NCBI GenBank assembly: GCA_964371935.1
Contig: CAYJOT010000001.1
Coordinates: 1 to 64,000 of the forward strand
DNA: 64,000 nucleotides
Direction: 5' to 3'
DNA from: JACQRW01 sp964371935
GTDB taxonomy: Bacteria > Patescibacteriota > Minisyncoccia > Sungbacterales > HO2-52-23
The notes under the pieces are model-generated. The model did not search any database. It was not told the origin of the DNA and saw only the letters and a program-made list of their open reading frames with translations. Below, in pieces: positions 1-7,158 of the stretch (the first letter of the stretch is position 1; each line of letters starts with the position of its first letter). Made by a program: the position numbers and the translations under genes.

Positions 1-55
1 ACGCCCAATAAATCCGGATAACGCTTGAGGTCTACGTATTACCGCGGGTGCTGGC

Positions 56-366
56 CAAAAATTTTACTTTTTGTTTTGGACTATATCATAATCCATTTGA
101 AAAAAATGGATCCCTAGCGTGTTATAACAGAATCCTTGAATCTGTTATCTGTCCCGTCGGGACAAGTCTCTGAGGCGCCCATGTTAAACACTCGGTGTTT
201 AACATGGTTGCCTGCTGATTCTCCATACGTAATCGGTCAGCGTTGTTAAACACTCGGTGTTTAACAATAGACCAATGCACCCTGATACCCGTATGGCATT
301 CCAGCATATAAGCTAAGTTATTCAATGCCGATTGCTCGGCAAGGACGCGCCGTCCCTTATGGGATC
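56..366 (-). other. Group I self-splicing intron in 16S rRNA at site S516
   Basis: The 311-nt insertion sits after U516 (E. coli numbering). The 5' exon ends in ACGU and can pair with the intron guide GCGU with a terminal U·G pair (P1); the intron ends in G just before the exon GCCAGC. The core elements are readable on the RNA strand: P4 UGCUGG with UCAGCA, P5 CCAUACG with CGUAUGG, the R element CAGAGACU and the S element AUAUAGUCC (P7), and P3 CUUAGC with GCUAGG. Two hairpins lie between P7 and P3, a layout typical of subgroup IA-like introns. No homing-endonuclease ORF is present. S516 is a well-known group I site in eukaryotic nuclear SSU rRNA genes. I paired the helices by eye; a covariance-model search would settle the subgroup. 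Confidence 0.88.
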
Positions 367-699
367 ACGTAGTTACCAACCTCTTATTCCACCGGTACGC
401 TCAATCCGGCCCAAAGGGCCGGACTTGTTCCCGGTGAAAAGCAGTTTACAGGCCGAAACCCTTCTTCCTGCACGCGGCGTCGCTCGATCAGGCTTTCGCC
501 CATTGTCGAATATTCTCGACTGCTGCCACCCGTAGGTGTACGAGCCGTGTCTCAGTCTCGTCGTTGGGGGCCGTGCTCTCACACCCCCTACCCGTCATTG
601 CCTTGGTGGGCCGTTACCTCACCAACAAGCTGATAGGACCTAGGCTCCTCTCAAAGTGTCCCGACGAATCGGGACTTTACCCTACACCTCTTTGGACTC

Positions 700-728
700 T
701 TGACGAAATATATTGGATATGCTACAAT
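700..728 (+). promoter_or_regulatory. Near-consensus promoter antisense to 16S rRNA
   Basis: TTGACG at 700-705 and TACAAT at 723-728 are separated by exactly 17 bp. Transcription would start near 735 and run against the rRNA gene. An extended Shine-Dalgarno sequence (AAGGGGGGTGAT, 738-749) follows at once, so the predicted leader is only about 20 nt. The combination of both elements with an ORF makes chance less likely, but no expression data exist. Confidence 0.6.
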
Positions 729-754
729 AGCAAACAGAAGGGGGGTGATAATGG

Positions 755-847
755 ATGATGATGCCGTTGATGTTTGTTTGTATTATGGCGGTTGCCCTTG
801 TGGGCGCCACCGTCGTTACAACGGTTGACGGCTGGATGAATCCATAA
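755..847 (+). CDS. 30-residue hydrophobic peptide encoded inside, and antisense to, 16S rRNA
   Basis: The ORF opens with three consecutive ATG codons (755, 758, 761) and ends with TAA at 845-847. A near-perfect extended Shine-Dalgarno sequence lies at 738-749, and a 17-bp-spaced promoter lies upstream (700-728). The peptide is a single hydrophobic stretch (about residues 4-24, rich in V, A, M, L) with a short polar tail ending DGWMNP, so a membrane-inserted peptide is plausible. The end of the ORF overlaps the left arm of a 39-bp stem (823-861). No family is recognised. It could be a toxin-like or leader peptide, or a coincidental ORF inside a structural rRNA insertion. The rRNA-sense strand shows no competing ORF with these signals. 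Confidence 0.45.
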   Translation: MMMPLMFVCIMAVALVGATVVTTVDGWMNP

Positions 848-1112
848 ATCCAGCGTCAACCTCGGTCCTGGGCATGACCTTACCAAAAACTGCCTTATTT
901 ATTTTGTCAAAAATCCAAAGAGGTATAGGGACTATCGGGAATTAGTCCGCCTTTCGGCGGATTATGCCCGTCTTTGAGGTAGATGCCAGGGTATTACTAA
1001 CTCGTTCGCCACTAACCATATTCGGTATTGCTACCAAATATGATCCGTTCGACTTGCATGCCTTATCCACGCCGCCAGCGTTCATCCTGGACCAGGATCA
1101 AATCCTCTATAA

Positions 1113-1475
1113 AGGTTGGAATCCGCCAGATGGCGGACCAACCATACTAAATCGGAACAGCTGGAAAAAGATAATTCCAAACTGTTTTGGGATTCACAAA
1201 TTGTAAATTTGCTTTCCTTATCAGACATCCGCCAACTGGCGGATTCAGGCAAACAACAACCACGCAAAGCTCCGATCCTTCAGAACCTTACGTGGTCATT
1301 GGTTTTCCAAAAAGCGGCAACTCTTTTTAAAAACCAGTCCCGCTACGCGGGATTCTCGATTTTCTCACCAGATCAAAGATTTGGAAAAAATCGGAACAAC
1401 TCGATTGTGAATTGTGACCTTCCGGCACTGCTCCGCCGAAAGAGCGATTATCAGCCACTTCATAATGGTAGACTT
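1113..1475 (-). other. 16S rRNA leader region, no gene seen
   Basis: This stretch lies between the mature 16S start and the rrn promoter. It holds short dispersed palindromes of the type TCCGCCAnnTGGCGGA (about 1121-1138 and 1228-1245) and a TCCCGCTACGCGGGA hairpin (about 1338-1352). ORFs that cross it have no start signals and no recognisable protein. It is taken as transcribed spacer. Confidence 0.6.
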
Positions 1476-1504
1476 ATACTAATCCTTTCCCATTTTCTTG
1501 TCAA
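1476..1504 (-). promoter_or_regulatory. Promoter of the rRNA operon
   Basis: On the minus strand TTGACA (1504-1499) and TAGTAT (1481-1476) are spaced by 17 bp, placing the start near 1469, about 360 nt before mature 16S. A 44-bp CGATCG palindrome (1513-1556) ends 9 bp upstream of the -35 box and itself contains a weaker promoter-like arrangement pointing the same way (TTGTTC, 18 bp, TATAAA). Confidence 0.65.
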
Positions 1505-1512
1505 GCGCAATA

Positions 1513-1556
1513 TTTATATCACTATTTTGACCGATCGAACAAGATAGTGATATAAA
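1513..1556. repeat. CGATCG palindrome A (solo copy upstream of the rrn promoter)
   Basis: A 44-bp near-perfect palindrome centred on CGATCG (1532-1537). Its 17-bp outer arms (TTTATATCACTAT... and its complement) differ by one base pair. It is nearly identical to copy E at 18737-18782. Both arms carry outward-reading TTG...TATAAA promoter-like boxes. No PaaX/Cas2-like gene adjoins this copy. Its place next to the rRNA promoter suggests either an operator or a solo MITE-like copy. Confidence 0.85.
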
Positions 1557-1574
1557 CTACCAGGGAATTATCAA

Positions 1575-3422
1575 TTATCTCTGTGCCTGCAACAGATTTT
1601 TTACCATATCCCAGTACCGGCCATCGCCTTGTTTCTCCCTCACGTAATACCACCACTCCGCGCCCCAGAGATAGTACTCATCAAACCCCGTATCTTGAGC
1701 ATACTGGATTGTCTCGCGGAAATATTCGGGAGGAAAGATGCCGGTCTGTTCCTCGTATGACAGCAGGGGTATTTCAACCGGGCCCCATGGTTCGGCCTGG
1801 AGTTCGATCACGATGAAGCGTTTTGTGTACTCGCCCGTAAGCCAGCGCGCAAATCGCTGTCTGAACTTGAAAAAGGATGGGCTTAAAGGATAATCAATAA
1901 TGCCTGTATAGCGCCCGATCGACGGAGGATAGATGCGACGATACATGGTGGTGCCAAATATGTCTCCGGCGCGAATTGCCCTATTCCATAACCCAAGCTC
2001 TCCACCGTCCGTCACCACGACCGGATGCACCGGATCAAGAGATTTTACGAGTGCGATCTCATCTTGAAGCGCCTGCTGCGGCCGCGTCGCGCACAAACCG
2101 AATTTCAAAAACGGTTCGTTTTCCACTTGCCACATCTGGAGCGCCGGATGATTTTTGTACCGTTGTACAACTTCCGTCAGATATACGCGCAGCCACGCTT
2201 CTAATTCCTCGTTTGGAAATTTGGATTTTGAAATTTGAAATTCCCGCGTCCACGCGGGCATATGACATTCGGGCCAGCGCGGCGTCTTCATGCCAACCAC
2301 GACAACCACGCCAATCCCCCGCTCGGCGGCCCGATTCATCTGCCAGTCAAGATTTGAGAAGTCATACGTTCCGCGCTCGCGTTCAATCTCATCCCAATAC
2401 GCGATCAGCCGCATCTTTTTTGGGTGCAGTTCATCCACAATCGCAGAAAAATTTTTTTGCCAATCAAGCCCGAGCGCGCGGCTGTACTTGTCCGAAAACG
2501 TAACACCCCATGTGATATCGCGGTGCGAATCAACCGGAAGCGCCGCCGCATAGGTAACCAGACCAAGCACAATAAGCCCAACGGCAATGCAGGTTGTAGC
2601 GCTCATTTTGCCGATCAGACGCAAACCCCGGGCCCGCTCTTTGAGCAAAAACCATCCGGCAAGGAAAATAACGGCGTGGCGCATGCTTTGTGTGGCATCC
2701 ACGAGCGCCGGATGCGCCAAAAAGATTGCGCCGCTTACCATAAATGAACCGAGCGATCCATAGACGCGATTGGCAAAATACCAGCCCCGGTTTGCCATGC
2801 TTGCCGTCTCCGAGAGCGCAAACACGCGCTGCCTGATGCGAGAAATCAGCAGCAGCGCAAGAGCAAATATGACTCCGCCCATGCGCGGCCAGAAAAATCC
2901 GGCAAGAAAGTTCGTCTCCTCAAACGTGATCTTGGTAAGTACGTTGGAGATTCCGAAACACAACGCGCTGGCCAACGCAAGGAGAAAAACCGTGACACGT
3001 AATTCTTTTTTCTCGGTGATAAAGAAAAGAAATCCGCCGAAAATCAAGATGGTGAACGCGACCAAATCGCCAAAACCGAGAAGCTGCTGTTTCAAGAGAG
3101 ACCCAATGGTAAGCGTTGCAATGGGAGACATCGCGCCCACGAGTGCCAAAGTTCCGGCAACATCGGCTTTCCGGATCGCAAGAAAAACACAGAGCATCGC
3201 AGCAATGAAAAAAGCTCCCGCAATAAGCGCCACCGGAATTACGGAAAGCGGAATGTTTGTCACGCCAAACGGCAGAAGCAGCAAAGAGAATATGCCGAGC
3301 AGCCCAAACCAAAACGTATACACCCACGGATCAACAAACCCCCGCTTGAGCAGCAGCTTGTCAAACACCACCGAGGTGCCAAGAACTATTTGCGCAGTTA
3401 TTGCGATGAGAAGCCAGGTCAT
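1575..3422 (-). CDS. DMT/EamA-type membrane domain fused to a glycoside-hydrolase-like domain
   Basis: The 615-residue protein has about ten hydrophobic helices in residues 1-295, arranged like a drug/metabolite (EamA) transporter. Residues 300-615 resemble a clan-A (TIM-barrel) glycosidase: a W-rich barrel with ENEP (acid/base candidate E436) and a late strand IVIELQAEPW (nucleophile candidate E540 or E544). The hydrolase would lie on one face of the membrane. The start overlaps the stop of the upstream GT2 gene as ATGA, so translation is coupled. A dispersed AT-rich repeat (about 2212-2246) is read in frame near residues 393-405. Transporter-hydrolase fusions of this kind are not a standard family to my knowledge; the substrate is unknown. 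The context (GH1, GT2) points to surface or storage glycan handling. Confidence 0.75.
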   Translation of the reverse strand: MTWLLIAITAQIVLGTSVVFDKLLLKRGFVDPWVYTFWFGLLGIFSLLLLPFGVTNIPLSVIPVALIAGAFFIAAMLCVFLAIRKADVAGTLALVGAMSPIATLTIGSLLKQQLLGFGDLVAFTILIFGGFLFFITEKKELRVTVFLLALASALCFGISNVLTKITFEETNFLAGFFWPRMGGVIFALALLLISRIRQRVFALSETASMANRGWYFANRVYGSLGSFMVSGAIFLAHPALVDATQSMRHAVIFLAGWFLLKERARGLRLIGKMSATTCIAVGLIVLGLVTYAAALPVDSHRDITWGVTFSDKYSRALGLDWQKNFSAIVDELHPKKMRLIAYWDEIERERGTYDFSNLDWQMNRAAERGIGVVVVVGMKTPRWPECHMPAWTREFQISKSKFPNEELEAWLRVYLTEVVQRYKNHPALQMWQVENEPFLKFGLCATRPQQALQDEIALVKSLDPVHPVVVTDGGELGLWNRAIRAGDIFGTTMYRRIYPPSIGRYTGIIDYPLSPSFFKFRQRFARWLTGEYTKRFIVIELQAEPWGPVEIPLLSYEEQTGIFPPEYFRETIQYAQDTGFDEYYLWGAEWWYYVREKQGDGRYWDMVKNLLQAQR

Positions 3423-4213
3423 AACAGCCGATGGTGCTTAAAATAATACCGGAGCCTTGAGGAGTAAAAAAGGCACTGCCGTTTGAGCGGTGAATGGGCA
3501 TGGCCCTCAAGCATATCAACAACCGCATCGCACACAAAGTAAGTCAGAAAGCCCAGTTGTCGTAACCGCTCGGAGAGGTCAAGGCCTTCAAAAAACATAA
3601 AGTATCCTTCATCAAATCCACCTACCTGTTCAAATATTTTGCGAGGGATGGCGTTGAAGCTCTCAATAACCCAATCAACCGGGATAGTCCGATCATAATT
3701 CCAATAGTTGAAGGAAAATTGCGCGGTCAGATCCATAAACCAACGGGTGCGAATCAAGCGAAATGTAATAAAGAGACCCAAAAACCACCCGATTGTAGCC
3801 CGCACAAAATTCGGGCGGTATCCCATATTCCAGAAAATAGTTGTCCCGCGCTCGGAAACCAACTTTCCGCCAACCAATCCAATTACAGAATGATTCGCTA
3901 AAAAATGTAGCATCGACTGAATCGAATCTGGTCGTACAAGAATATCATTATCAAGGAACACGAGATACTCACCATGTGCCTGCTCGGCACCACGGTTCCG
4001 AGAATAGGTTGGCCCGCGGTTTTTGTCATTCCGGATCAACATACAAGTTGGAAATTCTGAACGCATCATCTCTAATGTTCCGTCGGACGAACAATCATCT
4101 ACCACAATAATCTCTTGTGGCACAGCATTGCTTTTTTCTAACGCTTTGAGAGAACGGCGCAAAAATTCCTTGCCATTATACGAGATAATTATGACCGAAA
4201 ATGAACTATTCAT
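3419..4213 (-). CDS. Glycosyltransferase family 2
   Basis: A GT-A fold enzyme of 264 residues. The N-terminal VIIISYNG strand, the VVDDCSSDGT nucleotide-sugar site and the FLDND (DXD-type) metal site are visible, followed by a GGFDE acceptor-region motif. It resembles rhamnosyltransferase-like (WbbL-type) members that act on cell-envelope glycans at the membrane. I start it at ATG 4213 because the sequence before that is read from the GH1 gene in another frame; this ATG overlaps the GH1 stop as ATGAATAG. Its stop overlaps the next gene as ATGA. All three genes therefore form one coupled operon. The sugar donor cannot be told from the sequence. Confidence 0.85.
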   Translation of the reverse strand: MNSSFSVIIISYNGKEFLRRSLKALEKSNAVPQEIIVVDDCSSDGTLEMMRSEFPTCMLIRNDKNRGPTYSRNRGAEQAHGEYLVFLDNDILVRPDSIQSMLHFLANHSVIGLVGGKLVSERGTTIFWNMGYRPNFVRATIGWFLGLFITFRLIRTRWFMDLTAQFSFNYWNYDRTIPVDWVIESFNAIPRKIFEQVGGFDEGYFMFFEGLDLSERLRQLGFLTYFVCDAVVDMLEGHAHSPLKRQCLFYSSRLRYYFKHHRLL

Positions 4214-5504
4214 AATTTTTCTCCGCACTCTCTGCTTGCTCAATAATATTCTTATATTCCCAAGCGCTCTTGCGAATTCTCCGCTCCATTGTCTCATAAT
4301 CAATTTCCACCAGTCCAAACCGTGGCCAGAAGCCTCGCAATTCCGGAAATTCAAAATTATCCAAGAGCGACCAGTAAAAATAACCGCGGACATCAGCGCC
4401 TTCTCGTATTGCTTTTTTCATCCACCGAACATGCTCTTGGATAAATTTTTCACGATGCATATCACGGGCATCTGCGATGCCGTTTTCGGTAATCAGAATA
4501 GGTTTTCCATATTTTTGAAATCGCTTTATGGCATGGTAAATACCTTCTGGGTAGATCTGCCATCCCAAATCGCTTTTCCTCGCAATTTCATTTTCTATAG
4601 TGAACAGTCCAAAGTACTTTCCGCCCCAGCGAAAAGCTATTGGCTCGTGTTTGTAATACTGAATACCAAGAAAATCAGTATACGGACTCATACGCTTCAG
4701 AAACCTGTCTTCACTCAAGTAGTTTGTTATTTTCACCGCCAACTGATTCCAGAGATGGTTTTTGTACGGCGCCCGATGAGCTACGGCATGCGAGATGCCG
4801 ATTTGAAAATCTGCAGACAGCACATGCCCGGCTTCATAGACCATTTTGTGCGCGAGAGTAAAATTCTTCGCTGCACGGTAAGCATAAACCACATTCTTTT
4901 CTCCGGGCGGCTGGACTCCGGTTATATACCCAAATGCCGTGTATAAATTTGGCTCGTTGAACGGCTGCCAATACCGCACCACGTCGCGAAACTGATCCAT
5001 CATATGCTTTGCAAATCTCACATAATCCGCAACGGTTTTTTGATTTTTCCATCCCCCCTGATCTCGCACCCATAAAGGATTAGTCCAGTGCCACAACGTC
5101 ACGAACGGCTCCATGCCGCGTTCGCGAAGCGCCGTGATAACTTTGCGGTAATGCTCGATCTCCTGCTCGTCAAACCTCCCTTCTTCTGGTTCAATACGCG
5201 ACCACTCAATCGAAAAACGGTGGGCATTGTGGCCAAGCTGTTTTGCAATATCAAAATCCTCACGAAAGCGATGGTAATGGTCGCACGCAGTACCGGAAAT
5301 ATAATTTTCGGGCCGCGTCGCTTGCTCCCGTATCATCGGCCACGACGCAAGATACCCGAATCTTTTCTCGGCCTCGGCCGCGAGCCGCTCCGCGTTCGCC
5401 AACTCCCACTCGCTCCAGTCATTGTGATTCCCGCCCTCCACCTGATGGCTCGAGGTCGCCGCTCCCCACAAAAAGTTTTTTGGAAATTGAAAGTTATCGG
5501 ACAT
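4206..5504 (-). CDS. Glycoside hydrolase family 1 (beta-glucosidase-like)
   Basis: The 432-residue protein has the complete GH1 pattern: FLWGAATSSHQVEG at the N-terminus, the acid/base Glu184 in FNEPN, the nucleophile Glu340 in ITENG, and the late motif WSLLDNFEF. GH1 enzymes hydrolyse beta-linked glucosides or galactosides with retention. No signal peptide is seen, so it probably acts in the cytoplasm. An upstream TTG (5510) is in frame, but ATG 5504 is preferred. No Shine-Dalgarno sequence is seen; TAATAC-like bases about 15 nt upstream suggest a very short leader. It is the first gene of the trio with the GT2 and the transporter-hydrolase fusion. Confidence 0.9.
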   Translation of the reverse strand: MSDNFQFPKNFLWGAATSSHQVEGGNHNDWSEWELANAERLAAEAEKRFGYLASWPMIREQATRPENYISGTACDHYHRFREDFDIAKQLGHNAHRFSIEWSRIEPEEGRFDEQEIEHYRKVITALRERGMEPFVTLWHWTNPLWVRDQGGWKNQKTVADYVRFAKHMMDQFRDVVRYWQPFNEPNLYTAFGYITGVQPPGEKNVVYAYRAAKNFTLAHKMVYEAGHVLSADFQIGISHAVAHRAPYKNHLWNQLAVKITNYLSEDRFLKRMSPYTDFLGIQYYKHEPIAFRWGGKYFGLFTIENEIARKSDLGWQIYPEGIYHAIKRFQKYGKPILITENGIADARDMHREKFIQEHVRWMKKAIREGADVRGYFYWSLLDNFEFPELRGFWPRFGLVEIDYETMERRIRKSAWEYKNIIEQAESAEKNYE

Positions 5505-5572
5505 GAGCAAAGAGTATTATTATGAGCATCTCACTGTTCAAGTATATTTGTAAACTCCATAAATATCAAAGA

Positions 5573-5608
5573 TCAACATATTATGGCCGATCGGTTATGG
5601 ATTGTTGA
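5573..5608. repeat. CGATCG palindrome B (downstream flank of PaaX/Cas2-like gene 1)
   Basis: A 36-bp imperfect palindrome centred on CGATCG (5588-5593) with outer arms TCAACA/TGTTGA. Several inner mismatches would be G·U pairs in RNA. It lies 41 bp after the stop of the 5650-6198 gene. Copy C on the other side has the same outer arms. Confidence 0.75.
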
Positions 5609-5649
5609 CAGTCAAAATTCCATTTCCGTCGAAAAATTCTCGGATGATA

Positions 5650-6198
5650 CTATGTCTTTTGTATCGTCCCCCGATCTCGAATACTAAAAATGTGCACATG
5701 ATTTCTCACCCTCAGCACATCAAGAAAAGTTAAAAAATCTTCCGGCAGGGGAGCATGGCCAATCCATACGCTTTTTTGCAGTTGGGTAAAACCGGCTGCC
5801 AGCAGTTCTACACGAATTGCCCTCCGTTTACTTCGCTCTTTCTCCGGAATATCAAAAATTACCAAGCGCCCTATGCCATCCTTTTTGGGCAATAGTTCTC
5901 GCTTTTTTGTTTCTCCGATCTTCTGTTCTCCTTGTTTCGTCAGCCGCCACCGCGCACCTGAAGCCCTTCCCGATTTTTCGATCAAACCTTCTGTCTTGAG
6001 TCGTGAAAGAAGCACGGTAAAAGTTCTTTGAGTAACACGCCCCCGTGGATAGGTATTGAAAGCGCCCATGACACTCCTAAAACGTCGAAAACCGCCGCGC
6101 AAAGGGAACATAACATCGAGCATCCCTTCGCCTGCCTCGCTTAATTTTTCGAGAATACAGCGCGTAATAGTTTTGCGTACCCTCCTTTTCGTGTACAT
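5650..6198 (-). CDS. PaaX/Cas2-like protein 1 (winged helix plus Cas2-fold domain)
   Basis: The 182-residue protein has a basic winged-helix-like N-terminal half (residues 5-95, LTKQG wing) and a C-terminal domain with the Cas2/PaaX signature: strand RLVIFDIPEKER (Asp116 where Cas2 has its metal-binding Asp) followed by a KSVWIG strand. PaaX-family repressors share this C-terminal fold. No CRISPR array or cas gene is in the window. A homologous gene of 184 residues lies at 18164-18718. Both are flanked on each side by CGATCG palindromes (here B and C). The -10 box TATGAT (6210-6205) puts the transcript start at the ATG, and the -35 region falls inside palindrome C. An autorepressor or a mobile-element protein are both possible. 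Confidence 0.75.
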   Translation of the reverse strand: MYTKRRVRKTITRCILEKLSEAGEGMLDVMFPLRGGFRRFRSVMGAFNTYPRGRVTQRTFTVLLSRLKTEGLIEKSGRASGARWRLTKQGEQKIGETKKRELLPKKDGIGRLVIFDIPEKERSKRRAIRVELLAAGFTQLQKSVWIGHAPLPEDFLTFLDVLRVRNHVHIFSIRDRGTIQKT

Positions 6199-6204
6199 GC
6201 CGTC

Positions 6205-6234
6205 ATCATATCACGATAGCCGTATAATCAACAA
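6205..6234 (-). promoter_or_regulatory. Promoter of PaaX/Cas2-like gene 1, overlapping palindrome C
   Basis: TATGAT (6210-6205) is preceded after 17-18 bp by TGTTGA/TTGTTG (6234-6228), which is part of the outer arm of palindrome C. The predicted start falls at the ATG (6198), so the mRNA would be leaderless and binding to the palindrome would block the -35 box. Confidence 0.5.
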
Positions 6235-6265
6235 CTCATGACCGATCGGTTATGAGTTGTTGATT
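6226..6265. repeat. CGATCG palindrome C (upstream flank of PaaX/Cas2-like gene 1)
   Basis: A 40-bp palindrome centred on CGATCG (6243-6248). The 17-nt arms (AATCAACAACTCAT...) match with a single G/A difference that would be a G·U pair. The arms differ fully from those of copies A, D and E, yet remain self-complementary. Confidence 0.85.
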
Positions 6266-6332
6266 TAGCAATTCGACGTTTTTCATGTGTCCATGTGTCC
6301 ATGTGATCTTGACTAATTTCGGCATATCGTCT

Positions 6333-7028
6333 TTATCGGGTTTTCTTGGGTCGTACATGATTTTTTCGCCATTCTTCTATTTTCTTATGATCGCCGGAGA
6401 GCAGTTCTTTCGGGACGCGGTACTTTTTTTTCTTCCACTGAAAAATTTCCGGGCGCGTGTACACCGGCACGCCAATACCGTAGCGTTTCTCTTCCAGCGA
6501 TTCGCGTTTGCCGAGCACCCCGGGAATATGGCGCGAGACGGCATCAGCTACAATCAGCGCCGGCAATTCGCCGCCGGTTAGCACATACGGCCCTACGGAT
6601 AAATTTTGAATTTTGAATTTTGAATTTTGAATGATTCTTTTGATGCGCTCATCCACTCCTTCATAGCGCCCGGCGATCATGACTATGCGATTGTACTTTT
6701 TTGCCCAGTCAGCGGCCATTTTTTGAGTAAATTGTTTTCCTGCCACAGAAAATAAAATGATTTTAATGCTCTTTCGTTTGGAAATTGGAAATTGGAAATT
6801 GGAAATTATCGAACCGAGCGCCCGGGCGATTGGCTCGATTTGCAGCACCATACCGGGTCCGCCACCAAAAGGGCGGCCATCAACTTTGCGATGCGGCCCG
6901 CGAGCATAGTCGCGCAGGTCATGTACGCAAAATTCAACGAGCTTTTTTTCTTGCGCTCGCTTGAGAATCGACTCGCCCCTATAGGCATTGATGATTCCCG
7001 GGAAAATGGTGATAACGTCAAAATGCAT
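6333..7028 (-). CDS. trmD: tRNA (guanine-37-N1)-methyltransferase
   Basis: TrmD methylates G37 next to the anticodon with S-adenosylmethionine and helps keep the reading frame. The trefoil-knot motifs are present: FDVITIFP at the start, GRPFGGGPGM, GRYEGVDERI, and GPYVLTGGELPA. I prefer ATG 7028 over the in-frame TTG at 7046. Two low-complexity insertions are read in frame: tandem TTGGAAA-type repeats (6780-6808, giving SNFQFPISKRK) and TTTTGAA repeats (6601-6634, giving IQNSKFKIQN). Both fall between conserved blocks, so they are probably tolerated loops. The neighbours rpsP and the KH protein gene reproduce the common rpsP-khpA-trmD order, here on one strand. Confidence 0.95.
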   Translation of the reverse strand: MHFDVITIFPGIINAYRGESILKRAQEKKLVEFCVHDLRDYARGPHRKVDGRPFGGGPGMVLQIEPIARALGSIISNFQFPISKRKSIKIILFSVAGKQFTQKMAADWAKKYNRIVMIAGRYEGVDERIKRIIQNSKFKIQNLSVGPYVLTGGELPALIVADAVSRHIPGVLGKRESLEEKRYGIGVPVYTRPEIFQWKKKKYRVPKELLSGDHKKIEEWRKNHVRPKKTR

Positions 7029-7158
7029 ATTGATTTTCGGAACCAATTCGAATTAAACAATGATTAGATCTTATCGTAGCATGGTTCCCCCCCATTCCTC
7101 AAACCAAAACCAAAACCCGCCCTGCGGCGGATTTTTTTGAGATTTTCAATATCTCCGA

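Larger units (their letters stand above)
697..913. other. Insertion in the helix-10 region of 16S rRNA
   Basis: The 16S reading is broken by 217 extra bases whose edges are joined by an 11-bp complementary stem (686-696 with 914-924). This matches an intervening sequence in the variable helix near E. coli positions 200-220. Such stem-closed insertions in rRNA are often cut out by RNase III, and a gene for RNase III is present at 11852-12544. The insertion holds a second strong stem (823-861). It has no group I core motifs. On the plus strand, antisense to the rRNA, it carries a promoter and a small ORF (see 700-728 and 755-847). Confidence 0.8.
1..1112 (-). rRNA. rrs: 16S ribosomal RNA, 5' part (continues past the left edge)
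   Basis: On the minus strand the 5' end reads GAUUUGAUCCUGG near 1091-1106, followed by the GAACGCUGGCGGCG block (about 1070-1085). The 340-360 region (CTGCTGCCACCCGTAGG on the plus strand, 521-537, with two changes from the usual universal sequence) and the 515-530 loop (positions 37-55) follow. The exons are interrupted twice: by a group I intron (56-366) and by an insertion in the helix-10 region (697-913). Only E. coli positions of roughly 1-580 are present; the rest of the rrn operon lies outside the window. The 5' end near 1112 is estimated from the position of the conserved start, so it may be off by several bases. Divergent universal sites and internal insertions are known for CPR 16S genes. 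Confidence 0.95.

Noticed and set aside
122..325. 67-codon ORF over the 16S intron
   Set aside because: It lies on the ribozyme core, has no ribosome-binding site and resembles no homing endonuclease.
1116..1547. 143-codon ORF in the rRNA leader
   Set aside because: No start signals, runs through hairpins and palindrome A, and has no protein-like pattern.
2770..3441. 223-codon ORF opposite the transporter-hydrolase gene
   Set aside because: Antisense shadow of a membrane-protein gene; low-complexity basic sequence without start signals.
4023..4946. 307-codon ORF opposite the GH1 and GT2 genes
   Set aside because: Overlaps two well-supported genes and matches no family.
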